The notes: generated by a model from the sequence alone, not told the origin. 64,000 nt of DNA from Pedobacter frigiditerrae (GCF_032678705.1 NZ_JAVTSS010000002.1:2046001-2110000), one strand, 5' to 3'. Numbered from the stretch's first letter, positions 16,378-24,834 are shown. Made by a program: numbers and translations.

Positions 16378-18129
16378 CTAGAAATTCTTCCCAATCTTCT
16401 CCAGCATTTCTGCAGGAATCTTATGTGCATCAACCACTAAAAATCCATCTAAACAATCAGAAAATTTAGGATCAATGTTAAAGCAAATAATTTTGGCATT
16501 TAAATTCATATACTGACGAAGCAAAACTGGGATTTTGATGTGTGAGTTTTCAATATCTCCAATCAAACCGTCTAGGTCTTTTAATGAATCACTACTTTCT
16601 ACCAATAAATCCCTATCAATAGCAGTAAGGTCGGCCTTAAATTTATTCTTTGGTTTTACATAAGATGCCAGCTCATAGTCGAAATGGTTTTTAATAATAT
16701 AATCTACTATTAAAGATTTAGATAGCTTAGAGAAATTATTGCTGATACTTACTGGACCAAACATATATCGGTATTGTGGATTATCAATCAGGTATTTCAA
16801 AATACCTTTCCACAGTAAAAATAATGGTAGTGGTTTTAATTGGTACTCTTTCCTAATCCACGAGCGGCCCAATTCAATTCCTTGTCTTAATATAGGATAA
16901 AAAGGTTCTTTAATCTTAAACAATTCAGATAAGTAAAAGCCTCTACGGCCCATGGTATCTAAAATTTCATCACCTTTTCCAATTCGATAAGCACCTACAA
17001 TATTTTGTAAATCCTTATCCCAAATAAATAAATGGTTATAATAGATATCGTAATTGTCTAAATCTATTTTCTTATTTGTTCCTTCGCCAACTTCCCTAAA
17101 GGTAATTTCACGTAAACGCCCTATTTCTCTTAAAATGTTAGGTATACTTGCCGTAGGAACTATATAAACTTCGTAATTCTTCTCTTCCCAAACCCTAAAA
17201 TCTGTAAGTTTTTCAACTTCTTTAACAATTAAGTTTCTATCTGTTTCTTCAACTATATCAGCTGGTTTTTTCTTTCTTTTAAAAAGACTAATCGGATTAA
17301 ATAATTTCTTTTCTTCCTCTAAGCTTGTACCTAATGCATAAGTTCTGGCCCTTAAAAAATCAAGTAATTTATTGGTATCTTTTTTATAAGATATATCTTC
17401 AATTTTAATCGGTTTTCCAATCCTAACTTTAATTTTTAAACCTTGTTTATTTAAAAATTCTGAAGGTAATTTTGCGGTTCTTAATGTGGGGTGAATAAAG
17501 CTCAGGATGTTAAATAAAACCCCATTGTTGCCATGAAAATAAATAGGAACAACAGGAACCTTAGAGCGAGAAATCAATTTTCCTACTACCGGATGCCAAA
17601 GCCTGTCTGTAACTTCTTGGGTTTCTAAATTGAAGGTAGAAACCTCACCTGCAGGGAAAATCCCGATAGGGGTGCCGCTTTGTAGTAAATCGAATGTAGC
17701 TTTTAAGCCACTAATGCTCGATGAATGTTGTACATTTTCAAAAGGATTAACTGCAACAAAAAACTCACTTAGATTAGGTATTTTCTTTAGGATAAAGTTA
17801 ACCATTACTTTCGCCTCTGGCCTAACCGTGCATAAAAGCTTAACTAGGGCCAAACCTTCTACGCCACCATAGGGGTGATTGGCAATGGCAATAAAACCAC
17901 CTGTTTTGGGTATATTTTTTAAATCGTCTTCGTCAAAATCTATTGATACGCCAATAGTCTCTAATATTTTATCAACAAACTCTAATCCGGCAAAATGTTC
18001 GTTCTGAGAAAATACTTTGTTGATGTCGTTCAACTTCATTACTTCCATCAATAAAGCTGCAAGACCAGGAACGCCTAACTTGTCTATTTTGGTGGCTTTG
18101 GCAAACTCTTGTTTAGTAATAATCTTCAT
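16378..18129 (-). CDS. olsF: Bifunctional ornithine lipid synthase, OlsF type
   Basis: 583 residues with two fused acyltransferases. Residues about 60-290 form a PlsC-like lysophospholipid acyltransferase with NHPYGGVEG (catalytic His near 84) and IGIFPAGEVS. Residues about 310-580 resemble the GNAT-type OlsB/hemolysin family (YIVPTASIPNILREIGRLRE, LGRSWIRKEYQLKPLPLF, MFGPVSISNNF). This order matches OlsF, described from Serratia with homologues in Flavobacterium, which makes ornithine lipid from ornithine and two acyl groups at the membrane. A -7 box (TATTTTTG on the minus strand, 18162-18169) precedes it. The substrate specificity is inferred from architecture. A helix-hairpin-helix gene is divergent. 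Confidence 0.85.
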   Translation of the reverse strand: MKIITKQEFAKATKIDKLGVPGLAALLMEVMKLNDINKVFSQNEHFAGLEFVDKILETIGVSIDFDEDDLKNIPKTGGFIAIANHPYGGVEGLALVKLLCTVRPEAKVMVNFILKKIPNLSEFFVAVNPFENVQHSSSISGLKATFDLLQSGTPIGIFPAGEVSTFNLETQEVTDRLWHPVVGKLISRSKVPVVPIYFHGNNGVLFNILSFIHPTLRTAKLPSEFLNKQGLKIKVRIGKPIKIEDISYKKDTNKLLDFLRARTYALGTSLEEEKKLFNPISLFKRKKKPADIVEETDRNLIVKEVEKLTDFRVWEEKNYEVYIVPTASIPNILREIGRLREITFREVGEGTNKKIDLDNYDIYYNHLFIWDKDLQNIVGAYRIGKGDEILDTMGRRGFYLSELFKIKEPFYPILRQGIELGRSWIRKEYQLKPLPLFLLWKGILKYLIDNPQYRYMFGPVSISNNFSKLSKSLIVDYIIKNHFDYELASYVKPKNKFKADLTAIDRDLLVESSDSLKDLDGLIGDIENSHIKIPVLLRQYMNLNAKIICFNIDPKFSDCLDGFLVVDAHKIPAEMLEKIGKNF

Positions 18130-18190
18130 CTAAAAGGAGGTATTAATTTGTAAAGCAATATCAAAAATAAGATTTATATTTAGAGTACCT

Positions 18191-19111
18191 ATGCTAAATA
18201 TTAAAACTTGGTTAAATAACTACTTTGGCTTTACAAAGCGAGAGTATAACGGATTGCTAGCTTTAATGGCTAGTTTATTGCTAGTAAGTGTGTTGCCCTA
18301 TTTTTACAGTATTTATTTCGTAAAATCTTCATTTGTGTCAAATGAAGAAGAAATAGCTTTAAAAGAACTAATCTTAGTAAACCAACAAGAGCCTTCTTAT
18401 TACTCAAAAATTCGTAACCAGATTGAAGATAGTGAAGCAACACCTGCAACTCTTTTCAAATTTGACCCTAATAAAATTGATGTTGCCCAATGGCAAAAAC
18501 TTGGTCTTTCAGCTAAGCAAGCTCAATCAATCGTTAATTATAGAAATAAAGGTGGCAAGTTTTACAAACCGGAAGATTTGCAGAAAATGTATACTATTAC
18601 TCCAGAGAAATATCAAGCTTTGCTACCTTATATAGAAATAGAAAACACTAGTTTCACAAATAAATTCGAGAAGAAAACTTATCCAGAAGCAACTGCTTAC
18701 GCTAAAAAGGAATTAGTTATTGTAGAAATAAATGGGGCAGATACCTTACAGTTAGATGAAATTAAGGGAGTAGGAGCTGCTTTTGCCAGAAGAATAGCGA
18801 ACTATAGAAGTAAGCTAGGTGGTTTTTATAAGAAAGAACAGCTTTTAGAAGTTTACGGATTGGATAGTGTAAAGTTTGCTGAAATTAAAGACCAAGTTAG
18901 AATTGACATTGCTAATATTAAGAAAATCAATATTAATACAGCTGAATTTGAAGATTTGAAAAATCATCCCTACCTAAAATATAAACAGATAAATGCGATA
19001 GTTCAATATAGAAAACAACACGGAAAATTTAATAGCGTTGATGATTTAAAGAAAGTAGCTATCTTAACGCCACAAATCATTCAAAACTTAGTACCTTATC
19101 TCACTTTCTAA
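18191..19111 (+). CDS. ComEA-like helix-hairpin-helix protein
   Basis: 306 residues. After a short N-terminal region there is one transmembrane segment (about residues 21-45, LLALMASLLLVSVLPYFYSI). Three helix-hairpin-helix modules follow, each of ComEA type: 'DVAQWQKLGLSAKQAQSIVN', 'QLDEIKGVGAAFARRIANYR', and 'INTAEFEDLKNHPYLKYKQI'. Such modules bind DNA without sequence specificity; ComEA proteins bind incoming DNA during transformation. Here the topology suggests a membrane-anchored protein with the modules outside the cytoplasm, but the role is not proven. apt starts one base after its stop, so the two share an mRNA. Confidence 0.85.
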   Translation: MLNIKTWLNNYFGFTKREYNGLLALMASLLLVSVLPYFYSIYFVKSSFVSNEEEIALKELILVNQQEPSYYSKIRNQIEDSEATPATLFKFDPNKIDVAQWQKLGLSAKQAQSIVNYRNKGGKFYKPEDLQKMYTITPEKYQALLPYIEIENTSFTNKFEKKTYPEATAYAKKELVIVEINGADTLQLDEIKGVGAAFARRIANYRSKLGGFYKKEQLLEVYGLDSVKFAEIKDQVRIDIANIKKININTAEFEDLKNHPYLKYKQINAIVQYRKQHGKFNSVDDLKKVAILTPQIIQNLVPYLTF

Positions 19112-19112
19112 A

Positions 19113-19640
19113 ATGCTCGAAACTAGAATTAAACAAACTTTACGTGATGTTGCCGATTTTCCAAAGCCAGGAATTATTTTTAAAGACATTACACCAGTGC
19201 TAAAAGACGCGGCTTTATGTGCGGAAATCACTAAAGCACTAGCCGAGCAATTAAAAGATGTAAAGATAGATGTTGTTGCGGGTATTGAAAGTCGTGGCTT
19301 TTTATTTGGTTTAGCCTTGGCACAGGTATTAAATGTTCCTTTCGTTCCTATTCGTAAAGCTGGAAAATTGCCTTATAAAACCATACAACAAAGCTATGAT
19401 TTAGAATATGGCAGCGCAACTTTAGAAGTTCACGAAGATGCTTTTACTACAGGACAAAATGTTTTAATTCACGATGATCTGTTAGCAACAGGAGGTACGG
19501 TTGTGGCAGCCTCAAAGCTAGTGAGCCAATTGCAAGCAAATGTTATTGCGTATTCTTTTTTAATCAGCTTAGATTTTTTAAACGGTAAGGATAGATTAAA
19601 TCTCTTCAGTCCAAATACATTTTCTTTGGTAAGTTATTAA
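19113..19640 (+). CDS. apt: Adenine phosphoribosyltransferase
   Basis: Salvages adenine to AMP with PRPP. 175 residues with the family signatures: VADFPKPGIIFKDITPVLKD at the N-terminus, VVAGIESRGFLFG, PFVPIRKAGKLPY, and the PRPP-binding loop VLIHDDLLATGGT. Length is normal. Start is fixed by the one-base gap to the preceding helix-hairpin-helix gene, implying translational coupling. No terminator immediately follows; the next 415 bases are non-coding. Confidence 0.96.
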   Translation: MLETRIKQTLRDVADFPKPGIIFKDITPVLKDAALCAEITKALAEQLKDVKIDVVAGIESRGFLFGLALAQVLNVPFVPIRKAGKLPYKTIQQSYDLEYGSATLEVHEDAFTTGQNVLIHDDLLATGGTVVAASKLVSQLQANVIAYSFLISLDFLNGKDRLNLFSPNTFSLVSY

Positions 19641-19680
19641 GTTTTTTAGAAAACGATTGTCTGTTTTTCATAGGTGCTGT

Positions 19681-19761
19681 TGCCCCGCTTTCCGTTTCGC
19701 CAATTCTTCCATTTTCGCTTTCAGCGTGGAAGAATTGGCTACACTTCAATCGGGTTTATAG
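19681..19761. repeat. Palindromic repeat sharing a core with the 215-bp element
   Basis: GCCAATTCTTCCA (19699-19711) and TGGAAGAATTGGC (19727-19739) are perfect inverses. The element is flanked by CCCCG on the left and CAATCGGGTTTATAG (19747-19761) on the right. The latter matches CAATCAGGTTTATAG at 61456-61470 in 14 of 15 positions, suggesting a shared repeat family. Confidence 0.55.
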
Positions 19762-19985
19762 AACTACCTTAGTGTATAAAACTCAGTTTTTTTGCCGTTA
19801 TAACTGTCTAGCATAAAATATTTTAAAATAAATTTCTTTAAGAATTGCACTAGTTTTCTTTCAAAATAAGGAGTTGATTGGGTTATTGAACCAAATACCA
19901 AACCATTCTACTTTTAAAGGATAAAAAATATCTTGCTAGTATTATTTTATTTGCTTATCATTGTTCTAAACCAAATATAAATCTT

Positions 19986-20042
19986 AAGAAAAGTTTAAAT
20001 GCGAACACAAGAAAAGGTGTTGTGTTTAAACTTTTCTTTTTT
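19986..20042 (+). terminator. Strong AT-rich hairpin with T-run just before the acyl-CoA dehydrogenase
   Basis: AAGAAAAGTTTAAA (19986-19999) is perfectly inverted as TTTAAACTTTTCTT (20025-20038); an inner stem AACAC/GTGTT adds pairing, and T residues follow to 20043. It has the form of an intrinsic terminator but ends only about 13 bases before the next start codon. It may terminate an unannotated upstream transcript or act as an attenuator. Confidence 0.55.
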
Positions 20043-20055
20043 TAAACCCTACCGT

Positions 20056-21207
20056 ATGAACACAGGCTTTAGCTTTAGATTAGCCGAAAATCAAGAAATC
20101 ATTAAACAAATGGTCAGCGATTTCGCTGAAAAACACATCCGTCCAAACGTAATGGAATGGGATGAAGTACAACACTTTCCAATAGAAATTTTTAAACAAC
20201 TGGGCGACCTCGGTTTGATGGGTGTTTTAGTTCCAGAAATCTATGGTGGTTCAGGCTTTGGCTACCAAGAATATGTAGATGTTATTGTAGAAGTTTCTAA
20301 AGTTTGCGGCTCAATTGGCCTTTCTTTAGCGGCTCATAATTCACTTTGTACCGGACACATACTTGCTTTTGGCAGTGAAGAACAAAAAATGAAGTGGTTA
20401 CCAAAATTGGCAACTGCAGAATGGATTGGTGCTTGGGGCTTAACCGAAGCAAACACAGGTTCTGATGCTTTGCGTATGCGTACTACTGCAGTTTTAGAAG
20501 GCGATGAATATGTTATTAACGGTGCTAAAAACTGGATTACCCACGGTAAATCTGGAGATGTAGCTGTAGTAATGGTTCGCACTGGAGAAGCAGGTAGTGC
20601 AAAAGGTATTTCAGCAATCGTTGTAGAACGAGGAACGCCAGGTTTCTCGGCAGGCAAAAAAGAAAACAAATTAGGTATGCGTGCTTCAGAAACCACAGAG
20701 ATGATTTTTGATAACTGTCGTGTGCCCAAAGAAAATTTATTGGGTGTAGAGGGCGAGGGCTTTAAACAAGCTATGAAAGTTTTAGATGGTGGTCGTATTT
20801 CTATTGCAGCTTTATCTTTAGGCATTGCAAAAGGCGCTTATCTCGCTGCGGTTGGTTATGCAAAAGAACGTCATCAGTTTGGAGTGCCTATTTCTAGTTT
20901 CCAAGGTATTAGTTTCAAATTGGCAGATATGGCTACAGAAATTGAAGCGGCAGAACTATTAATTCGTCAAGCTGCCGATTTAAAGAACAGGCATTTACCC
21001 ATGACAAAAGAATCGGCGATGGCAAAATATTATGCATCTGAAGTTGCAGTGAGATGCGCTACAGAAGCTGTACAGATATTTGGCGGTTATGGTTATACCA
21101 AAGATTTTCCAGTAGAGAAATTCTATCGCGATAGTAAATTATGTACAATTGGGGAGGGAACTTCAGAAATCCAAAAAATTGTAATTGCTAGGGAGATTCT
21201 TAAGTAA
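20056..21207 (+). CDS. Acyl-CoA dehydrogenase (short/branched-chain type)
   Basis: FAD-dependent enzyme that introduces the alpha-beta double bond in acyl-CoA. Start set at the ATG at 20056 (MNTGFSFRLAENQEIIKQMV); upstream in-frame codons come from a hairpin region. 383 residues, normal for the family. Motifs: the FAD/substrate signature GAWGLTEANTGSDA, WITHGKSGDVAVVMVRT, KLGMRASETTEMIFDNCRVP, the helix LDGGRISIAALSLGIAKGAY, and the C-terminal YRDSKLCTIGEGTSEIQK, whose Glu in 'GEGTSEIQ' is the usual catalytic base. Chain-length preference (butyryl, isovaleryl or other) cannot be decided from sequence alone. Likely monocistronic. Confidence 0.92.
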   Translation: MNTGFSFRLAENQEIIKQMVSDFAEKHIRPNVMEWDEVQHFPIEIFKQLGDLGLMGVLVPEIYGGSGFGYQEYVDVIVEVSKVCGSIGLSLAAHNSLCTGHILAFGSEEQKMKWLPKLATAEWIGAWGLTEANTGSDALRMRTTAVLEGDEYVINGAKNWITHGKSGDVAVVMVRTGEAGSAKGISAIVVERGTPGFSAGKKENKLGMRASETTEMIFDNCRVPKENLLGVEGEGFKQAMKVLDGGRISIAALSLGIAKGAYLAAVGYAKERHQFGVPISSFQGISFKLADMATEIEAAELLIRQAADLKNRHLPMTKESAMAKYYASEVAVRCATEAVQIFGGYGYTKDFPVEKFYRDSKLCTIGEGTSEIQKIVIAREILK

Positions 21208-21224
21208 TCATTTCTAATTCTAAA

Positions 21225-21797
21225 TTACGCTTGTGGCTTCAATTTATATTCCACAAGCGTAATTCCTGAATCATATTGTTTTATTGCTGCGGTTTCAAAT
21301 TTTATCTGCTCCGATTCACCAAAAAGCCGTAATCCTTTACCTAAAATAATCGGTACAGTTCTAATTTGAATTTCATCTATTAGATTTTTTGCTAGTAGTG
21401 ATCTTGTCAATGAAAGACTTCCCCATAAAACAAGGTTTTTTCCATTTTGTTGTTTTAACTTTTTTAGTTCTTCTACTGCGTCTCCTCTCTGTAATTTAGC
21501 GTTATTCCATTTTCCCCATTCTACTTTTTTCAGTGAATTGGAAAAGATGATTTTTTGGGTTTCATTTAAGCGATTGGCAATGATTTCCTTGTCAGAATCG
21601 GCCGTTGGCCAAAACTCGACAAATAATTTATAGGTATTTGCCCCTAACAAAATGGCATCTATATTTTCCATTCCCTCTAAGATATCTTGATCAGAATCTG
21701 CACTCATTTCAGACGAACCAAAAAAATCAGTTGAGCCTTTTTCATCAGCAGCATAACCATCAATGGATAGCCATTCTTGAATAATTAATTTTCTCAT
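21225..21797 (-). CDS. RibD C-terminal/dihydrofolate-reductase-fold protein
   Basis: 190 residues from the ATG at 21797 (MRKLIIQEWLSIDGYAADEK). The fold is that of the RibD C-terminal reductase / DHFR superfamily. The opening strand with SIDGY, DAILLGANTYKLFVEFWP, KIIFSNSLKKVEW, NLVLWGSLSLTRSLL (dinucleotide-binding region) and IRTVPIILGKGLRLFGE are the typical landmarks. These stand-alone proteins probably reduce something with NADPH, but the substrate is unknown. An upstream ATG at 21908 would add 37 unlikely residues. It is convergent with the acyl-CoA dehydrogenase, only 17 bases apart, with no clear terminator between them. Confidence 0.82.
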   Translation of the reverse strand: MRKLIIQEWLSIDGYAADEKGSTDFFGSSEMSADSDQDILEGMENIDAILLGANTYKLFVEFWPTADSDKEIIANRLNETQKIIFSNSLKKVEWGKWNNAKLQRGDAVEELKKLKQQNGKNLVLWGSLSLTRSLLAKNLIDEIQIRTVPIILGKGLRLFGESEQIKFETAAIKQYDSGITLVEYKLKPQA

Positions 21798-22338
21798 GTC
21801 AATTTTCTTTATTAAATGATGGCTTATGTTAACATTTAAGCTGATTAAAAGTTTTATGAAGCTATTACAAGTTAAGATTGGCAGATAATTTATACAGACA
21901 TACTTCAAAATTTCTTATCTTTATTTAACATATTGCCCTCTCATTTAAGCTTGCCCAAAGCTTCAAATTCTCTTAACTTCACCAAATTCAAGTCCACATC
22001 AAGTCCACATTATGTCCACATCAAGTGCACGTTAAGTCCGCCCCTCCTTGCAGATTCCTTCGAAGATGCTCCTAGTCAGCTTCTTTAAAATAGGGGTTTT
22101 AACGAACAAGGCTCGAACCAATCTGGGAGAAAGGACGAAGAAGTTAATTTATAATGATCTTAATGTAGTCTAGGTGTCTTTTAAGATAGCTCCTGTAGGC
22201 AATTTGGGTACTAAATAAAGGTTGCAAATAAAAAGTGAAACAATTAGGGTAACAAAATTTCATTTTGGTTGATATACTCTCGAAAGGCGCAAGCAGAAAA
22301 GCCAAAATAGAGTAAGCATTATCAAAAAAATAATCATC
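21798..22338. other. Long non-coding stretch with an 11-bp tandem repeat
   Basis: 541 bases without a supported gene. It contains a tandem array of an 11-bp unit (21989-22041) followed by about 280 bases of unrecognised sequence ending at the lipoprotein start. It may contain regulatory sequence or a non-coding RNA; no rho-independent terminator was seen inside. Confidence 0.55.
21989..22041. repeat. Tandem repeat, 4.8 copies of an 11-bp unit
   Basis: Successive units are CAAGTCCACAT, CAAGTCCACAT, TATGTCCACAT, CAAGTGCACGT and TAAGTCCGC. The period of 11 is about one helical turn, so a protein bound to each unit would sit on one face of the DNA. Confidence 0.8.
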
Positions 22339-23247
22339 ATGAAAAATTTAACTTTTATCGCATTAGTAATATTTAGTTTGTCATCTTGTAAAAAAGACTT
22401 CAGTTCAAATTCATCTCAAGGTTTAAGTTTAGCAGAGTTCAATTCTAAATTTTCAATTCCAACTCAAAGTTTTAATGGAATTGCCGGAACGGCATTTAGC
22501 ATTACAGGAGCAAAAGGAATAAAGCTAGATTTTCCTGCAAATGCATTTTTAGATGCAAGTGGAAATCCTGTAAGTGGAAATATAAAACTTAGCTTAAAAG
22601 AAGTATTAAGTAAAAGAGATATTTTATTGTCTGGAAAATTTACAGAATCTAATGGTCAACTTTTAGTTTCTGGGGGTGAATTTCAGATTGTAGCACTTCA
22701 AAATGGTCAGCTTTTAAAACTAAATCCGGCTGCAGCTGTAAATATTAATGTACCTACCACCTTGAGCACAGCGCCAATGGATTTGTTTGAGTTTAAACAA
22801 ACAGTTGCTTCTGATAGTACTTGGATGTTAAATCAAAAAGCAAGGGTATTCACAACACCTGCTTATTATCAGTTCTCATTGCCAAATTTTGGATGGGTTA
22901 ATTGCGATTACTTTTACAGTAACCCAAATCCAAAAACAACAATTACGGCAGGTCCAATTTATGCGGGTGCTGCTCCAAGTATTAAAGAACAAAGAGCTTA
23001 TTTAATCTTCGACAATATTAATAATGTAATAGGCTTACCATTTGTAATGGCGGTAAACAAACATCAATCTTATTTAAACTCAATGCCAATAGGTATGACA
23101 GGTAAGCTGATTATCATTTCTGTTGACATGGGTGATAAAATTTACTTCGGAGCCACAAGCTTTACCGTTAGTGCAGATTTGAACTTAAGTGTTCCGGTTT
23201 CATTAGCTACTCAGAGTACAATAGACAACTATTTAAACAGCTTATAA
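22339..23247 (+). CDS. Hypothetical lipoprotein, ZU5-like
   Basis: 302 residues with lipoprotein signal MKNLTFIALVIFSLSSCKKD (lipobox LSSC). The N-terminal half has a recurring Bacteroidota pattern, KLDFPANAFLDASGNPVSG followed by LSLKEVLSKRDILLSGKFTE and LLVSGGEFQI. This resembles ZU5-like beta-sandwich modules found in surface lipoproteins. The C-terminal half is unfamiliar. Probably exported and lipid-anchored; the function is unknown. A perfect-stem terminator at 23271-23302 separates it from the convergent gene at 23325. Confidence 0.72.
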   Translation: MKNLTFIALVIFSLSSCKKDFSSNSSQGLSLAEFNSKFSIPTQSFNGIAGTAFSITGAKGIKLDFPANAFLDASGNPVSGNIKLSLKEVLSKRDILLSGKFTESNGQLLVSGGEFQIVALQNGQLLKLNPAAAVNINVPTTLSTAPMDLFEFKQTVASDSTWMLNQKARVFTTPAYYQFSLPNFGWVNCDYFYSNPNPKTTITAGPIYAGAAPSIKEQRAYLIFDNINNVIGLPFVMAVNKHQSYLNSMPIGMTGKLIIISVDMGDKIYFGATSFTVSADLNLSVPVSLATQSTIDNYLNSL

Positions 23248-23270
23248 GTTCTTGTTTTCAAAATAAATAA

Positions 23271-23302
23271 AAAGCCCTAGCATAAAAATAAGCTAGGGCT
23301 TT
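23271..23302. terminator. Bidirectional terminator between convergent genes
   Basis: AAAGCCCTAGC (23271-23281) and GCTAGGGCTTT (23292-23302) are perfect inverses with a 10-base AT-rich loop. A-rich sequence lies on the left and T residues complete the right arm, so it can serve both the lipoprotein gene and the minus-strand protease operon. Confidence 0.82.
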
Positions 23303-23324
23303 GATTATATATGTTGTTTAACTA

Positions 23325-24092
23325 TTAGTTTCCTCCACCAGCTGCAACCATATTGCCACCGCCTGCTGCAACCATGTTTCCTCCGCCTGCCGCTACCATG
23401 TTGCCGCCACCTGCTGCAACCATATTACCCCCTCCAGCTGCTACCATATTTCCGCCACCTGGCGAAACTAGACCTGCAAAAGTAGTTTTGGTTTCATTCA
23501 TCACGCTTTGACTTACCGTAGCTGTTACCAAGAAAGGAGCATTAGTTGCAATAGCCATTTTTTGACTTTGACCACTTGAATTTTTATTTTTCCAATCTTG
23601 ATGACAACTCACCAATATCATATAGGAAAATAAACCTTGAGATTTCCAGTAGCTAAGCTCACCTGCATTAGGTTGTCTTCCAAATACGGTTTGATAAGAA
23701 CGTTTTATTACCTTTTCGTATTCAGATGGAACACCTTTAACATATACCAAATGATTACTCATCATTTCAGTATAAGTACGATTGAAGGCAGCATGATAAT
23801 TAATCTCACTTTGTGATGGGCGATAACCTAAAGCGTCTACATAGCTTTTAACAATTATTTCTTTGCCAATTGTGCCTTGATTACTTTTAATATAACCTTT
23901 ATGGTTATCTACCAACCATTGAACAGATTTTTGTCCCTGTCCATTCCAATAGGTTAATTCTCCACTTGATGGGAGTCGACCGAATGCAAGCAAATAAGAT
24001 GCTTGAACCCTTTCGGTATTTTGTGCGCTAACTCGCAATGCCATAGTTGTTAAGCTAACTAAGCAGAGCATAGAGATAATTAATTTTTTCAT
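23325..24092 (-). CDS. Secreted DUF4214-like protein with C-terminal GGGNMVAA repeats
   Basis: 255 residues with signal peptide (MKKLIISMLCLVSLTTMALRVSAQ). Three repeats in the middle share the DUF4214-like pattern of Y-x-x-x-(F/L)GR-P-x-x-x-E-(L/I)-x-YW: ASYLLAFGRLPSSGELTYW, SYVDALGYRPSQSEINYH, RSYQTVFGRQPNAGELSYW. The last 44 residues are five exact copies of GGGNMVAA plus GGGN, running to the stop codon. It is the last gene of a four-gene minus-strand operon with two cysteine peptidases; 34 bases separate it from the preceding lipoprotein gene. Function unknown. The repeat tail could be structural, surface-exposed, or a processing target. Confidence 0.8.
   Translation of the reverse strand: MKKLIISMLCLVSLTTMALRVSAQNTERVQASYLLAFGRLPSSGELTYWNGQGQKSVQWLVDNHKGYIKSNQGTIGKEIIVKSYVDALGYRPSQSEINYHAAFNRTYTEMMSNHLVYVKGVPSEYEKVIKRSYQTVFGRQPNAGELSYWKSQGLFSYMILVSCHQDWKNKNSSGQSQKMAIATNAPFLVTATVSQSVMNETKTTFAGLVSPGGGNMVAAGGGNMVAAGGGNMVAAGGGNMVAAGGGNMVAAGGGN
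23328..23459 (-). repeat. In-frame 24-bp tandem repeat encoding GGGNMVAA
   Basis: Five and a half units of 24 bases encode identical octapeptides, while third codon positions vary between copies (GCTGCAACC, GCCGCTACC and others). Thus the array is not a very recent duplication, and the peptide has been kept constant despite silent change. Confidence 0.9.
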
Positions 24093-24126
24093 GACATTTA
24101 GGTTTGATTAATATTTAGTGAATTAC

Positions 24127-24834
24127 TTATTGTTGTTTGTAAGACGAGCTGTTTATAATGAAATAAGTAAGCGTATTGGATATTTTATAAATCCCCACAA
24201 CGGCTACGTAAGTTTCGCCAGAATTGTATTTGAGTTTTAAGGTATGGCCCGAAACGGTATAGGTGCCACTATTTTTGCTTGAGGAACTTGCGCCAGTTTC
24301 ATTAGTGCTCACTGCTCCGTAACTTCCTTGAGTAAATTTGCCGTCTGGCGTAAAGTTCAATTTAGAGGAAGAAGAAAGATTCGCTGTAATCGCACCTGCA
24401 GAATAAGAGCCATTTAATTTGTAGTTTGCTGGTAAAGCCTCAGGGATAGTTACGATACCGCCATTGATAGCGCTGTACTGGCCTTTTGTTTTTTCAAAAC
24501 TCCAACTATCAGATTTGCCGTTTTTCCATTTGATTTGAAAAGTATTACCTACAATTTTATAAGTGCCACTTCCACTTGCATTGTTGGCGCTTTCTGCGGC
24601 AATGTTTACTGGATTAACTCCATATTTTGGATTGAAAATAATAGTTCCATCATCACCAAGGTAAATCCATTCAATGCTTAGTCCAGAACTCCACATTGTG
24701 GTTTTTAAGAATAATTTTCCAGTTGATGCTATTGTTGTGCCGGTTTCCTCATTAGTTGAATTATTGTTGGCCGAAGTACAGCTAAATAAGGTAAACAATA
24801 ATACGATTAGAGATAAGCTGAATTTAGTTTTCAT
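24127..24834 (-). CDS. Hypothetical lipoprotein of the protease operon
   Basis: 235 residues with lipoprotein signal MKTKFSLSLIVLLFTLFSCTS (lipobox LFSC). The mature protein contains two similar lipocalin-like halves. Each alternates short strands and ends in a 'G-T-Y-x-(V/I)-x-G-x-x-(F/L)-x-(I/L)-K' motif: SGTYKIVGNTFQIKWKNG and SGTYTVSGHTLKLKYNSG. Each half is followed by a Ser/Thr/Asn-rich segment. No catalytic motif is visible. It sits 78 bases after the caspase-like gene and 34 before the GGGNMVAA-repeat gene, so it belongs to the same operon. A role as a surface ligand or inhibitor for the neighbouring peptidases is possible, but there is no direct evidence. Confidence 0.75.
   Translation of the reverse strand: MKTKFSLSLIVLLFTLFSCTSANNNSTNEETGTTIASTGKLFLKTTMWSSGLSIEWIYLGDDGTIIFNPKYGVNPVNIAAESANNASGSGTYKIVGNTFQIKWKNGKSDSWSFEKTKGQYSAINGGIVTIPEALPANYKLNGSYSAGAITANLSSSSKLNFTPDGKFTQGSYGAVSTNETGASSSSKNSGTYTVSGHTLKLKYNSGETYVAVVGIYKISNTLTYFIINSSSYKQQ

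Larger units (their letters stand above)
19641..20055. other. Non-coding stretch with palindromes
   Basis: No gene is supported here. It holds a repeat centred on the 13-bp inverted repeat at 19699-19739, and a long AT-rich hairpin with T-run at 19986-20042 directly before the acyl-CoA dehydrogenase start. The middle (19770-19980) shows no feature I can name. Confidence 0.6.

Noticed and set aside
18130..18145. AAAAGGAGGT near the olsF start
   Set aside because: It is on the plus strand; the minus-strand mRNA of olsF reads the complement, and the plus-strand gene starts 50 bases away, so it is not an SD for either.
23328..23459. Regular 24-bp direct repeats resembling a short CRISPR array
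   Set aside because: The units are contiguous without spacers, are in frame, encode an exact octapeptide, and no cas genes are near.
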